Below are positions 19,380 through 27,963 of a stretch of DNA of 64,000 nt, piece by piece; within the stretch, counting starts at the first letter, position 1, and the number at the start of each line of letters is the position of its first letter. This stretch comes from CATQHP01 sp965214915 (lineage in GTDB: Bacteria; Acidobacteriota; Terriglobia; Bryobacterales; UBA6623). A program made the translations under genes and the position numbers. The DNA lies in the NCBI GenBank assembly GCA_965214915.1, contig CBDCCP010000002.1, positions 620,001-684,000 on the forward strand, read 5' to 3'. Below the pieces are notes generated by a model. It was not told the origin of the DNA. It saw only the letters and a list, made by a program, of their open reading frames with translations, and did not search any database.

Positions 19380-20120
19380 ATGGCGATCGTTCGGCTCGAA
19401 AATCTTAGCAAGCGCTATCTCATATACCATAAACGGCAGCTTGTCGCGAAGTGGGTATGGAAACGCATGCAAAACGTCGAAGAGCCGTTCTGGGCTTTGC
19501 GCGGCGTCTCCTTCGCCGTGCAAGGCGGCGAAGTCGTAGGGATTGTCGGACACAACGGAGCGGGGAAGAGCACGCTGCTCGAGATCGTCGCCGGCACCGC
19601 CGCTCCGACCGCGGGCTGTGTCGAGCGCCGCGGAAAGATCGCCGCCATGCTGGAAGTCGGAACGGGCTTTCATGCAGATCTGACCGGCGCCGAGAATATC
19701 CATCTCAACGCCGCTCTGTTGGGCATGTCCAAAACGGAACTGCGGCGCAAGTTCGACTCCATAGTGGAATTCAGCGGCATAGCGGACTTCATCGACGAAC
19801 CGGCGCGCACGTATTCGACCGGCATGTTGAGCCGCCTCGGTTTCTCCGTTGCCGTTCACCTCGATCCGGAAATCCTCATCCTCGACGAGGTGCTGGCGGT
19901 CGGAGACCGGGAGTTTCTGCAGAAATGCGCCAAGGAAATCGCCCGTCTGGTCAACGGGGGGAGCCTTGCGTTATTGGTGTCTCACAATCTGGACGTGATT
20001 GCGGCTCTGTGTAGTCGGGTCATTTGGCTGGACCACGGGAGCGTGAAGAGTGACGGCCCCACGGGCGAAGTTCTGCCCCGATATGGGGGCTACGGGACCC
20101 GCGGATTCTCCAGCCAGTAA
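19380..20120 (+). CDS. ABC exporter ATPase (Wzt-like, short form)
   Basis: A 246-residue ATPase partner of the preceding permease. Walker A GHNGAGKSTLLE, signature YSTGMLSRLGFSVAVHL, Walker B ILILDEVLAVGD and the switch His in VSHNLD are all present. It lacks the C-terminal carbohydrate-binding domain of O-antigen Wzt proteins, so substrate choice must come from elsewhere. Its 3' end overlaps the convergent FG-GAP gene by 31 bases. Confidence 0.9.
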   Translation: MAIVRLENLSKRYLIYHKRQLVAKWVWKRMQNVEEPFWALRGVSFAVQGGEVVGIVGHNGAGKSTLLEIVAGTAAPTAGCVERRGKIAAMLEVGTGFHADLTGAENIHLNAALLGMSKTELRRKFDSIVEFSGIADFIDEPARTYSTGMLSRLGFSVAVHLDPEILILDEVLAVGDREFLQKCAKEIARLVNGGSLALLVSHNLDVIAALCSRVIWLDHGSVKSDGPTGEVLPRYGGYGTRGFSSQ

Positions 20121-22060
20121 AAAAAACCGTCTTCGGCGCCGATGAGTAGGTCGCGCGCGCCGTTGCCGTCCCAATCGACTGTGGTCGGGCTTGTCGTATG
20201 GCCCGCCAGCTTCCTGGATGTCAGCGCGCCTTTTTGTTGAAAAAGAAACCGTCCGTTTTCGCCGCCGGCGTTGCGCAGCCAGTCCACGCCGGCGCTGTTG
20301 ACCAGAATGTCGATCGCGCCGTCGCCGTCCCAGTCGGTCAGGTCGATTTTGCGCCGGCCGCTTTTTCCGGCGCGGTCCGCGTTGAGCCGCAGGGGGCCGG
20401 GAGTGCTGTCCACGATCTCGTGCCGCCGGTCGAAAACCGACGCCGCAGCGCCGAAGAATATCCGCTGCGCGGGCAGCAAGGTCAACCGCCCGTTCCTGCG
20501 TGCGCGGCGGAACCACGCCAGATAGCCCTCGCTGTCGAGCATCACAATGTCCTGCAATCCGTCGCGGTCCCAGTCCGTGACAACAGGGCGGGTGCGCCAC
20601 TGGCTGACCAGCTCGTTGTCTGCGGGAACCCACCAGTTCCATGCCGGCCGGCTGGGCTCGCCGCCCCAGTCTATGACTACAGGCCGGGCCGGCTCCAGTA
20701 AGGGCTTGGCGCGCGAGCCCACATTACGGTACCAGACGATGCGCCCCCAGATCGAGTTCGCCACGATGTCGGGAAGCGCGTCTCCATCCCAATCGGCAAC
20801 GCCGATCGTGGTGTAGCCCCACTTCGCCTCGCAGGGGCCCTGAATCGAGCCGTTGCCTCCGGCTTGAATGCGAATCGTTTTTCCGCCGGCCGCGAGGGGA
20901 ATCGGCGCGGCGAATTTTGGGGGACTCCCGCCGTCGAGATTTTCGATGAAGCCGATATAGCCGGCGCTGTTTCCGGCGACGATGTCCTCGTCGCCGTCGC
21001 CGTCCCAATCGAAGGCGGCCGGGGTTACAAGCGCTCCGAACTTGACGAACTCCGCCTGTTGCCGAAAGTATTGCGGCTGAGCGAACGCAGGCATGCCTGC
21101 TGCGACGCGGCCTAGATTCTCAACGAACGCCACGCGGCCGTCTTCGTCGCCGGCAACGAGGTCCATGTCCCCGTCGCGGTCCCAATCGACTGCCGTCGGG
21201 GTAATCATCTGTAAGTCCATTGCGACGGGGCGGCCGTCGGAAAGGAGCCGGCGCCCCGCAGCGTACCGCGGCGCCCGCCGCGTTCCTACATTCTCGAAAT
21301 AGGTAAACCCATCGAGAAACTCGCCGCAGATCAGGTCGAGATCGCCGTCGCCGTCGAAATCGGCGAAGCTCGGGCTGGGCATCCCGTACACGTCCACGGG
21401 ACGGCCGCCGGCGGCAACCTTCTCCGCCGGGGAATAATTGCCGGCGCCGTCGTTCAAGGCGAGATAAACGTAGCCGTGCAGCGGGCCGTTGGTCCAATTC
21501 CCCGCGGAATCGTAGGCGTCGTCCCAACCGTACTCCGTCCAATCGCCGACTCCGATCACGAGGTCGAGGTCGCCGTCGGCCTCCCAATCGATCCGTTTCC
21601 ACTGTTTGGCGCGAACGCGGCCGCGCGCGGCATGAACGTCCTCGGTATTCAGCGGAAGCGCGACCGGCCGGCTGAATGCATGATCGAGAAACTGCGGATG
21701 CTCTTGCCCCGGCGTCATCACGACCGGCGCGCGGCCGTCGATGTGCGAAATTTGCGCGTTCGTGCGGTATTCGCCGATGTGTACGCCGGGACGAAAGATC
21801 GGCATGGGCGTTTTCGCATTCGGCGGCGAATCGTTCTCGAAAAAGTAGGTTCCCTCGTAGGGAACGCCTCCGCTTGAGACCACGAGGTCCAGGTCGCCGT
21901 CGCCGTCGTAATCCATCGGCAGGGGCCACGCCCAGAGGCCGACTCCGAGATCGACCGTCAATCCCGGGTTGTTGTAGCGGATGCGAACGGGCTCGTCCGC
22001 GCCGAACGCCGCGGTCGATACGAGACCGAGAGGGATAAGCAGCCTGACGCGGAGCGGCAC
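20090..22060 (-). CDS. Secreted FG-GAP/VCBS repeat protein
   Basis: An exported beta-propeller protein. I prefer the GTG at 22060, which places the signal peptide (PLRVRLLIPLGLVSTAAFGA) at the N-terminus; an ATG at 22096 would add 12 residues. At least eight repeats carry the calcium-loop pattern DxDGDGDxD (DYDGDGDLDLV, DFDGDGDLDLI, DWDRDGDMDLV, DWDGDGDEDIV, DWDGDGAIDIL and others), spread along the whole length. Such propellers usually bind ligands or sugars on the surface. No catalytic domain is visible. Confidence 0.85.
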   Translation of the reverse strand: MPLRVRLLIPLGLVSTAAFGADEPVRIRYNNPGLTVDLGVGLWAWPLPMDYDGDGDLDLVVSSGGVPYEGTYFFENDSPPNAKTPMPIFRPGVHIGEYRTNAQISHIDGRAPVVMTPGQEHPQFLDHAFSRPVALPLNTEDVHAARGRVRAKQWKRIDWEADGDLDLVIGVGDWTEYGWDDAYDSAGNWTNGPLHGYVYLALNDGAGNYSPAEKVAAGGRPVDVYGMPSPSFADFDGDGDLDLICGEFLDGFTYFENVGTRRAPRYAAGRRLLSDGRPVAMDLQMITPTAVDWDRDGDMDLVAGDEDGRVAFVENLGRVAAGMPAFAQPQYFRQQAEFVKFGALVTPAAFDWDGDGDEDIVAGNSAGYIGFIENLDGGSPPKFAAPIPLAAGGKTIRIQAGGNGSIQGPCEAKWGYTTIGVADWDGDALPDIVANSIWGRIVWYRNVGSRAKPLLEPARPVVIDWGGEPSRPAWNWWVPADNELVSQWRTRPVVTDWDRDGLQDIVMLDSEGYLAWFRRARRNGRLTLLPAQRIFFGAAASVFDRRHEIVDSTPGPLRLNADRAGKSGRRKIDLTDWDGDGAIDILVNSAGVDWLRNAGGENGRFLFQQKGALTSRKLAGHTTSPTTVDWDGNGARDLLIGAEDGFFYWLENPRVP

Positions 22061-22102
22061 ACAATCACTGTGCCACGCACGCGGCTCTGCGGGCAAGGGC
22101 GC

Positions 22103-23176
22103 TTACTGTAGTGGGGTCACTTCCGCTCCCGTGGCCTGCGTGTCGTAACCGCCGAGCGCGGAAAGCTCGCGCCGAAAAGCCGCTCGGTTCAATACGCCGA
22201 GGAGCGCCTGCACGGCCGGCAACTCGAACAGGTCTTCGAGAACCGCCAACTCGTAACGCTCGGCCGCGAGAGGAACGAAGCTCAAGCCGAAGACGTCTGC
22301 CGCAACCCGCGGGGCGATGCAGCAGTCCGCCTTCCCCTGCTTGACCGCCCATGCGGCAGCCAAATGCCCTGGCGCGGTGTCGCCGTACCCGGCAACGGCG
22401 GCGGGTTTCACGCCGGCCCGCTCCAGACCGGCATCCAGCAGCGCCCGGCTCCCCGACCCGATCTCGCGGTTGACGATGCGCACGCCGCCGCGCGCAAGGT
22501 CGGCCGGCGCGTGCAGACCTTTGGGGTTCCCGCTTGCCGTCACCAGGCCCTCTTCCCATTCAGCGAAGGCGAAAGTTCGGCAACCGCGCGGAACCCGCGT
22601 CTGGCGCCTGTCGAGGTGGGTTCCCGCCATGTGAACGAGTCCGTCTTGCAGCATCTGCAAAGCCCTGGCGCTTGCGCTCGGAACTGCGAGCAGATCGATT
22701 CCGGCGGCATTTTTGACTTGCGTGGCCAATAACGAGACCGCCGGGTCGCAGCCGGCAAGCACCAGACGGTTGCCGCGAAGAAAAGCGCCGGCCCGCCAAT
22801 GGACATCGACTTGTCCCTGCCGGGGGTGAGAAGTCGCTGTCGCGTCGAACAGGGGAAGCGCAAAAGCTTCCGGCGACCAGGGCGAGGCAACCAGACGGCG
22901 TCCGACTCGGGCCAGATGCAGCGGCGCCCCGGGGTACGTTGGCTCCACGGTCAACTCGGCCCGGCCGTCGGACTCGGCATCGGCCAATTGGAAAAGGTCT
23001 TCGACGCTTACTTCAAGCAACCTTGCAAGTTTTAGCGCCAAAGCAGTATTAGGAGCATAGTTGCCGCTTTCAATCCCGTAGATTGTCTGACGGCTGACGC
23101 CGGCGCGCTCGGCCAATGCGACCGCCGACAACCGCCAGCGCCTTCTGATTTCTCGAATGCGGTTTGTTACTTTCAT
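22103..23176 (-). CDS. HTH regulator fused to a periplasmic-binding-protein-like domain (molybdate sensor)
   Basis: A 357-residue one-component regulator with the start at MKVTNRIREIRRRW. The N-terminal XRE-type helix-turn-helix (LAERAGVSRQTIYGIESGNYAPN, about residues 16-40) is followed by a PBP-like domain from about residue 130: LAGCDPAVSLLATQV, GLVHMAGTHLD, VNREIGSGSRALLDAGL and DTAPGHLAAAWAVKQGKADCCI. This architecture is known for regulators with a domain related to molybdate/tungstate binding proteins. It is divergently transcribed from modABC with a 69-base gap, so it probably controls those genes according to oxyanion level. Confidence 0.85.
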   Translation of the reverse strand: MKVTNRIREIRRRWRLSAVALAERAGVSRQTIYGIESGNYAPNTALALKLARLLEVSVEDLFQLADAESDGRAELTVEPTYPGAPLHLARVGRRLVASPWSPEAFALPLFDATATSHPRQGQVDVHWRAGAFLRGNRLVLAGCDPAVSLLATQVKNAAGIDLLAVPSASARALQMLQDGLVHMAGTHLDRRQTRVPRGCRTFAFAEWEEGLVTASGNPKGLHAPADLARGGVRIVNREIGSGSRALLDAGLERAGVKPAAVAGYGDTAPGHLAAAWAVKQGKADCCIAPRVAADVFGLSFVPLAAERYELAVLEDLFELPAVQALLGVLNRAAFRRELSALGGYDTQATGAEVTPLQ

Positions 23177-23182
23177 ACGACA

Positions 23183-23210
23183 TTGACAAGAATAGCAGAC
23201 ACGAGATACT
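23183..23210 (+). promoter_or_regulatory. Sigma70-type promoter of modABC
   Basis: A perfect -35 hexamer TTGACA (23183-23188) and a 16-base spacer precede GATACT (23205-23210) as the -10. This predicts a start near 23217 and a 5' leader of about 29 bases before modA, with a weak AGGT as ribosome site. The promoter lies inside the divergent gap. The inverted hexamers ATACGA (23175-23180) and TCGTAT (23224-23229) flank it and are candidate operator halves for the HTH regulator. Confidence 0.6.
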
Positions 23211-23245
23211 CTGGACACTTGCTTCGTATCGGATAGCAGGTCTCT

Positions 23246-24007
23246 ATGCGGCTCCGAAAATCACTGCTGGCCGCTTTGCCGGCCGTTTTGGCTTGGCCGA
23301 TTCCGGCCGGCGCGGAGCGCGCTCTGGCGGCGGTCGCCGCCAACTTCGCGGCGGCGGCCGAACGTCTGGCGGCCGACTTCGGTCATGCGACGGAATATGA
23401 AGTCACGGTCGCGACCGCCTCGACGGGCAAGCTGTACGCGCAAATCCGCAACGGCGCCCCGTTCGACGTTTTCCTGGCTGCCGACCGGCGCCGGCCGGAG
23501 CTTTTGGAACGGGCCGGTTCGGCGGTTCCGGGGTCGCGCATTACCTACGCCGTCGGACGTTTGACCTTGTGGAGCCCGAACGCAGCCCTGATCGAAGAGG
23601 ACGGCCGCCGGACGCTGCGGGCGGCGAAGTTCCGCCGGCTGGCGATGGCCAACCCCGAATTGGCTCCCTATGGCGCCGCCGCCCGCCGGACGCTGTATGC
23701 GCTGGGTCTGCACGACGCCCTGCGGAGCCGCATCGTGATGGGTGAAAACATCGGCCAGACGTATGCTTTGACAGCGACCGGCAACGCCGATCTCGGGCTT
23801 GTTGCGCTGTCGTCCGTGCTGAGTCCGCGCAACAAGCTCGGCGGGAGCCGTTGGGACGTCCCGGAGCGGTTGCACGACCCGATCCGCCAAGACGCGGTAT
23901 TGCTGCGCCGGGGCAGGAACAACGCCGCGGCGCGGGCGTTTCTCGACTATCTGCAGGCTCCCGAAGTCCGGGAAGTCATCCGGAGTTTCGGGTACGCGGT
24001 CGAATGA
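23246..24007 (+). CDS. modA: Molybdate ABC transporter substrate-binding protein
   Basis: A 253-residue exported binding protein. The signal peptide (LRKSLLAALPAVLAWPIPAGA) is followed by the ModA fold: TASTGKLYAQIRNGAPFDVFLAADRRRP, VGRLTLWSP, and GENIGQTYALTATGNADLGLVAL. It captures molybdate (possibly tungstate) for ModBC. Its TGA overlaps the ATG of modB. Confidence 0.92.
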   Translation: MRLRKSLLAALPAVLAWPIPAGAERALAAVAANFAAAAERLAADFGHATEYEVTVATASTGKLYAQIRNGAPFDVFLAADRRRPELLERAGSAVPGSRITYAVGRLTLWSPNAALIEEDGRRTLRAAKFRRLAMANPELAPYGAAARRTLYALGLHDALRSRIVMGENIGQTYALTATGNADLGLVALSSVLSPRNKLGGSRWDVPERLHDPIRQDAVLLRRGRNNAAARAFLDYLQAPEVREVIRSFGYAVE

Positions 24008-24681
24008 TTCTGCACGAGCCGGGCCCGCTGCTGCTGACGTTGCTTCTGGCCGCGTCGACCACGGCAATCCTGCTCGTGTTTGGAACCCCGCTGGCTTGGT
24101 GGCTGGCCGTGACCCGCTCGCGGCTCAAACCTATTGTGGAAGCGGTCACCGCGTTGCCGCTTGTGTTGCCGCCGACCGTGCTCGGTTTCTATCTGCTTGT
24201 CGTCATGAGCCCCGCTTCGCCCTTGGGCAAGCTCTGGGTCAAGGCCACCGGCGAGGCGCTGACATTCTCGTTCAGCGGCCTGTTGGCGGCATCTGTTGTC
24301 TATTCCTTACCCTTTATGGTTCAACCACTTGCAAGCGCTTTCAAAACAGTTGGGCAAGCTCCTATGGAAGCGGCGGCGAGCTTGCGGGCGTCGCCGCTCG
24401 ATGCGTTTTTCACGGTTGCCGTCCCACTTTCGGCACAAGGTTTTCTCACCGCAGTGGTGCTCACGTTCGCGCATACCGTCGGCGAGTTCGGAGTCGTGTT
24501 GATGGTAGGAGGCAACATCCCCGGCCGCACAAAGGTCATTTCGATAGCGGTTTACGAGCACGTCGAGACCTTGCGCTATGCCGAGGCGCACGTTCTTTCG
24601 GCGGGCCTGGTCGCATTCGCCTTTTGCGTGCTGCTGATCGTTTACTCGTTCAACCGAGGGTTTTCCGTGCATGTCCGCTGA
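24004..24681 (+). CDS. modB: Molybdate ABC transporter permease
   Basis: A 225-residue inner-membrane permease. It starts at the ATG overlapping the modA stop (ATGA). The coupling-loop EAA motif is EAAASLRASPLDAFFTVAVPLS, and GEFGVVLMVGGNIPGRTKVISIAVYEHVE is typical of ModB. Longer in-frame extensions into modA are rejected. Its end overlaps the modC start by 11 bases. Confidence 0.93.
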   Translation: MILHEPGPLLLTLLLAASTTAILLVFGTPLAWWLAVTRSRLKPIVEAVTALPLVLPPTVLGFYLLVVMSPASPLGKLWVKATGEALTFSFSGLLAASVVYSLPFMVQPLASAFKTVGQAPMEAAASLRASPLDAFFTVAVPLSAQGFLTAVVLTFAHTVGEFGVVLMVGGNIPGRTKVISIAVYEHVETLRYAEAHVLSAGLVAFAFCVLLIVYSFNRGFSVHVR

Positions 24682-25771
24682 TGTCTTGTCGTTGCAGGCG
24701 CAACTCTCCTATCCGCGGTTGGAGCTCGACGTGCGCGCAGAGCTTTCCCTTGCCGGAGTCACTGCGCTGTTCGGACCCAGCGGCAGCGGGAAAAGCACGC
24801 TTTTGCGGTTGATCGCCGGACTCGAAACGCCTCGCGCGGGCCGCATCGCTCTCGGCGCGGAGGTTTGGTTCGACAGCCGCTCCGGCGTGAGCGCGCCGGC
24901 GCACCGCCGCTCGGTAGGCTTCATGTTTCAGGATTCCCGCTTGTTCGACCATCTGAGCGTCCGCGGCAATCTGGAGTTCGCCGACAAGCGCAGCACGCGG
25001 GATGCGCCCGGCATCGCCTGGCGAGACGTTGTTGCGGCGCTTGACCTGGAAGCCTTGCTGGAGCGGCGCTGCAGCTCGCTTTCGGGAGGCGAGCGGCAGC
25101 GCGCCGCCCTGGCCCGCAGTCTGCTGACCCGGCCGCGGCTGTTGATGCTCGACGAGCCGCTCTCCGCCCTGGATGACAAGCGCAAGGCCGAAATCCTACC
25201 TTATCTGGAGCGGGTTCCGCGGCATTTCGGCATCCCGACCATTTTTGTCAGTCACGCGCTGGATGAAATCGTCCAGCTTGCCGGCTCGATGCTCGTGCTG
25301 GCCGAAGGCCGCGTTCAGGCATACGGCCCGACCGCGGCGATCGTCGAGCGTTTGGATCTACAGCCGCTTACGGGGCGTCTGGAAGCCGGAGTGCTGGCGC
25401 CGGCGCGCGTCAGCGGGCACGATTCCCGCTTGGCGCTGACCCATGTCGATCTCGACGGACAGCCGCTCAAGATGCCGATCGTCAAAAGGCTTGCCGTGGG
25501 AGAGAAGATCCGGCTGCGCATCCCGGCCCGCGACGTAGCCGTTGCCTTGAGCCGGCCCCGGGGAGTCAGTATCCGCAACGTGTTGGCGGCAACGGTCGAG
25601 CGCATCGCAATGGACGGCGATTCGGCCTTCGCCGAGGTTTTCATGACGCTGCGCAACGTACGCATCCGCGCCCGGTTGACGCGGGACGCCGTGGAAGAAC
25701 TGCGTCTTGTCGAGGGGATGCAGGTCTTTGCCCTAATCAAGAGCGTCAGCTTCGACCGCCGCATCGTCTGA
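24671..25771 (+). CDS. modC: Molybdate ABC transporter ATPase
   Basis: A 366-residue ATPase. Walker A GPSGSGKSTLLRLIAG, Q-loop MFQDSRLFDHLSV, signature LSGGERQRAALARSL and Walker B LLMLDEPLSALDD are intact. A C-terminal MOP-like oxyanion-binding domain (about residues 295-360; SIRNVLAATVERIAMDG) is present, as in ModC. That domain can allow feedback inhibition by molybdate. Confidence 0.93.
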   Translation: MSADVLSLQAQLSYPRLELDVRAELSLAGVTALFGPSGSGKSTLLRLIAGLETPRAGRIALGAEVWFDSRSGVSAPAHRRSVGFMFQDSRLFDHLSVRGNLEFADKRSTRDAPGIAWRDVVAALDLEALLERRCSSLSGGERQRAALARSLLTRPRLLMLDEPLSALDDKRKAEILPYLERVPRHFGIPTIFVSHALDEIVQLAGSMLVLAEGRVQAYGPTAAIVERLDLQPLTGRLEAGVLAPARVSGHDSRLALTHVDLDGQPLKMPIVKRLAVGEKIRLRIPARDVAVALSRPRGVSIRNVLAATVERIAMDGDSAFAEVFMTLRNVRIRARLTRDAVEELRLVEGMQVFALIKSVSFDRRIV

Positions 25772-25800
25772 ACCGACGGGCGTTCCGCAATTCCAAAAGC

Positions 25801-27474
25801 TCAACCCAGCTCGCCGCGCTTGAACTGCTCGATGACATAATCCGTCGCCCGCACCGTCAGCGCCATCATCGTCAGCGTAGGGTTCTGGTGGGCAACCGTG
25901 ACGAACGCCGAACCGTCGGTGACGAACAGGTTCTTGATGTCGTGCGATTGATTCCAGCGGTTGAGCGCCGACGACTTCGGATCGTCGCCCATGCGGGCGG
26001 AGCCGACCTCGTGGGTCTTGCCGCCCGGCCACTGATCGGGCAGGAACGACTTGATATCCTTGGCGCCCGCGGCGCGCAGCATCTCTTCGGCCGCATGCGC
26101 TGCATGGCGCCGGAGCGCCAGGTCGTTTTCGCTCCAGGTAACGTGCATGCGCAGCGCCGGGATGCCCCAGGCATCCTTCAAATCCTTGTCGATCTCGACG
26201 TAATTGTCGTAGCGCGGCAGGCATTCGCACGAGCTGCCGAGCGAGAAAACCCAGCGGCCTGCGCGCAGTCGTTCCTTGAATTCCCTGCCGAACCCCGGCA
26301 TGCGCCAAAGGGAAGAAGGCGAAACCGCCCGCGCCCCGGCCTGATACCCGTAGCCGCGAATCAGCCCGTCGGTGCGGGGCCGGTCGACGTTGAGCGTCCG
26401 CGGGATGTACAGCCCGTTCGGACGCCGCGGAGGCCCGGCCCACACCCGGCTCTCGGCGAGCGGCAATTCGCCGACCGTGGAGCCGCTCAAGTGGTCCATG
26501 ACGTAATGGCCGAGGACGCCGCTCGAATTGGCGAATCCCTCGCCGGAGTTCAGCATCAGCCGCGTCGATTCCAGTGTCGAAGCCGATAGGATGACGACCT
26601 TGCCGCGAATCTCCCGCGGCGTCCGCGTCAGGCGGTCGATATAGGCGACCCCCGAAACGAGTCCGGAGTTGCGGTCTGTCGTAAGCCGTCTCGCGACCGC
26701 ATTGGGGATTACGGTTGCGCGCCCTGTCGCTTCGGCGTCTTTCAACGTCGTCCAGGGGCTGGCGAAATAGCTTTGGGTGATGCATCCTTGCTCACAGGGG
26801 CCGCAGTAGTGGCAAGGCTGCCGGCCGTTGTGCTCGCGCGTGACGATCGCAGTGCGGCCGATGGTCACCCGCCGGCCTAACGCGGACTCGACGTTCTGCT
26901 TGAAATACTTTTCGCCGCAGGTCATGCCCATCGGCGGCAAGAAATCGCCGTCCGGCAATGGCGTTAACCCCTCGGCTTGGCCGCTGATGCCGGCATAGCG
27001 CTCGACGCGGGAGTAGTAGGGCGCCATCTCTTCGTACGAGATCGGCCAGTCTTCGCCGTAGCCGTCCCGCGAGGCCGCCTTGAATTCGAGATCGCTGAAG
27101 CGGTAGCTCTGGCGCGCCCAGGTGAGCGACCGCCCGCCGACGAGGCGGCAGCGCGTCCACTGAAACGGCTTGTCCGCGTCGTGCGTGTAGGGATTCTCGA
27201 TGTCGTCGACGAACCAGTGGTAGTTCGACTCGCGGCAGGCGTACTTCATCGACTGAATCGGCCGGTTGCGGGCGATCTCGGGGGACTTGCCGCGGTACTT
27301 GAGTTGGTAGGGCTGAATATGCTCGCTGAACTCCGCGGGCGAGACGCGCGGACCGGCCTCGATCACCGCGACCGTCATACCCGCCTCGCTCAGTTGCTTG
27401 GCGGCCCAGCCGCCGGTGGCGCCCGAGCCGACGATGACGGCGTCGTACGGCTCGGAACGCTCTATAATCTGCAC
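25801..27474 (-). CDS. GMC-family FAD oxidoreductase with Cys cluster
   Basis: A 557-residue flavoenzyme resembling the large subunit of gluconate/fructose-type dehydrogenases. The FAD site is AVIVGSGATGGWAAKQL, and the C-terminal HQNPTLTMMAL holds the catalytic His and Asn. A cluster CHYCGPCEQGC (about residues 215-225) has cysteines spaced CxxCxxCxxxC, which could bind an iron-sulfur centre or disulfides. The usual Tat-exported small subunit is not adjacent, and no signal peptide is seen. The sugar or alcohol substrate is unknown. Confidence 0.85.
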   Translation of the reverse strand: MQIIERSEPYDAVIVGSGATGGWAAKQLSEAGMTVAVIEAGPRVSPAEFSEHIQPYQLKYRGKSPEIARNRPIQSMKYACRESNYHWFVDDIENPYTHDADKPFQWTRCRLVGGRSLTWARQSYRFSDLEFKAASRDGYGEDWPISYEEMAPYYSRVERYAGISGQAEGLTPLPDGDFLPPMGMTCGEKYFKQNVESALGRRVTIGRTAIVTREHNGRQPCHYCGPCEQGCITQSYFASPWTTLKDAEATGRATVIPNAVARRLTTDRNSGLVSGVAYIDRLTRTPREIRGKVVILSASTLESTRLMLNSGEGFANSSGVLGHYVMDHLSGSTVGELPLAESRVWAGPPRRPNGLYIPRTLNVDRPRTDGLIRGYGYQAGARAVSPSSLWRMPGFGREFKERLRAGRWVFSLGSSCECLPRYDNYVEIDKDLKDAWGIPALRMHVTWSENDLALRRHAAHAAEEMLRAAGAKDIKSFLPDQWPGGKTHEVGSARMGDDPKSSALNRWNQSHDIKNLFVTDGSAFVTVAHQNPTLTMMALTVRATDYVIEQFKRGELG

Positions 27475-27593
27475 CGAGCCAGTTTAGCAAGGGGCCGCGA
27501 CGGCCGAACGCTATGCAGCCCGTGATGGAAGCGCCGCGGACGACGCGGCAAGTTCTCGTGGTCGCTTCGAACTTCTTGCGCTACTCCACCGCG

Positions 27594-27908
27594 CTAGCAG
27601 TCGGCAGGCATTTCTTCGGCCTTCGCCGCCTGCCGCCACTCGGCCGGGTCGAAGCCCCAGAAGTTGCAGACGAGCAACTCGCCGCTGTCCGTCCGCACGG
27701 CGTCGCCGACACGGATTGCGCGGGGAGATTCCTCCGTTTCCGCTTGCTCTTGGAGCTTGCGCCAAAGCTCGTACGGCGTCTGCGCCTCGATCTCGAGACC
27801 TTCCTCGTAATGACTTTCCCGCAGCAGGTACGGCGGGTCTCGGGGAGGTTTCTCTTGAAATTTCGCGGCGTGTTCGGGGAGCCGGTAAAGGATGCGGTAG
27901 AGAGGCAT
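27594..27908 (-). CDS. Hypothetical protein, about 104 residues
   Basis: Starts at MPLYRILYRLPEH (27908; an ATG three codons upstream is also possible). It is a small soluble protein with basic/acidic mid-part, an ESHYEEGLEIEAQTPYELWRKL stretch and a C-terminal DSGELLVCNFWGFDPAEW segment that looks like a conserved beta-rich core. No signal peptide. It lies between the GT2 gene (upstream, same strand) and the GMC gene. I do not recognise the family. Confidence 0.6.
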   Translation of the reverse strand: MPLYRILYRLPEHAAKFQEKPPRDPPYLLRESHYEEGLEIEAQTPYELWRKLQEQAETEESPRAIRVGDAVRTDSGELLVCNFWGFDPAEWRQAAKAEEMPADC

Positions 27909-27963
27909 CCCCTTCATTATGCGCGGCGCATCGAAACTTTCGAGCCGGAACGGGCCCTCCCGA

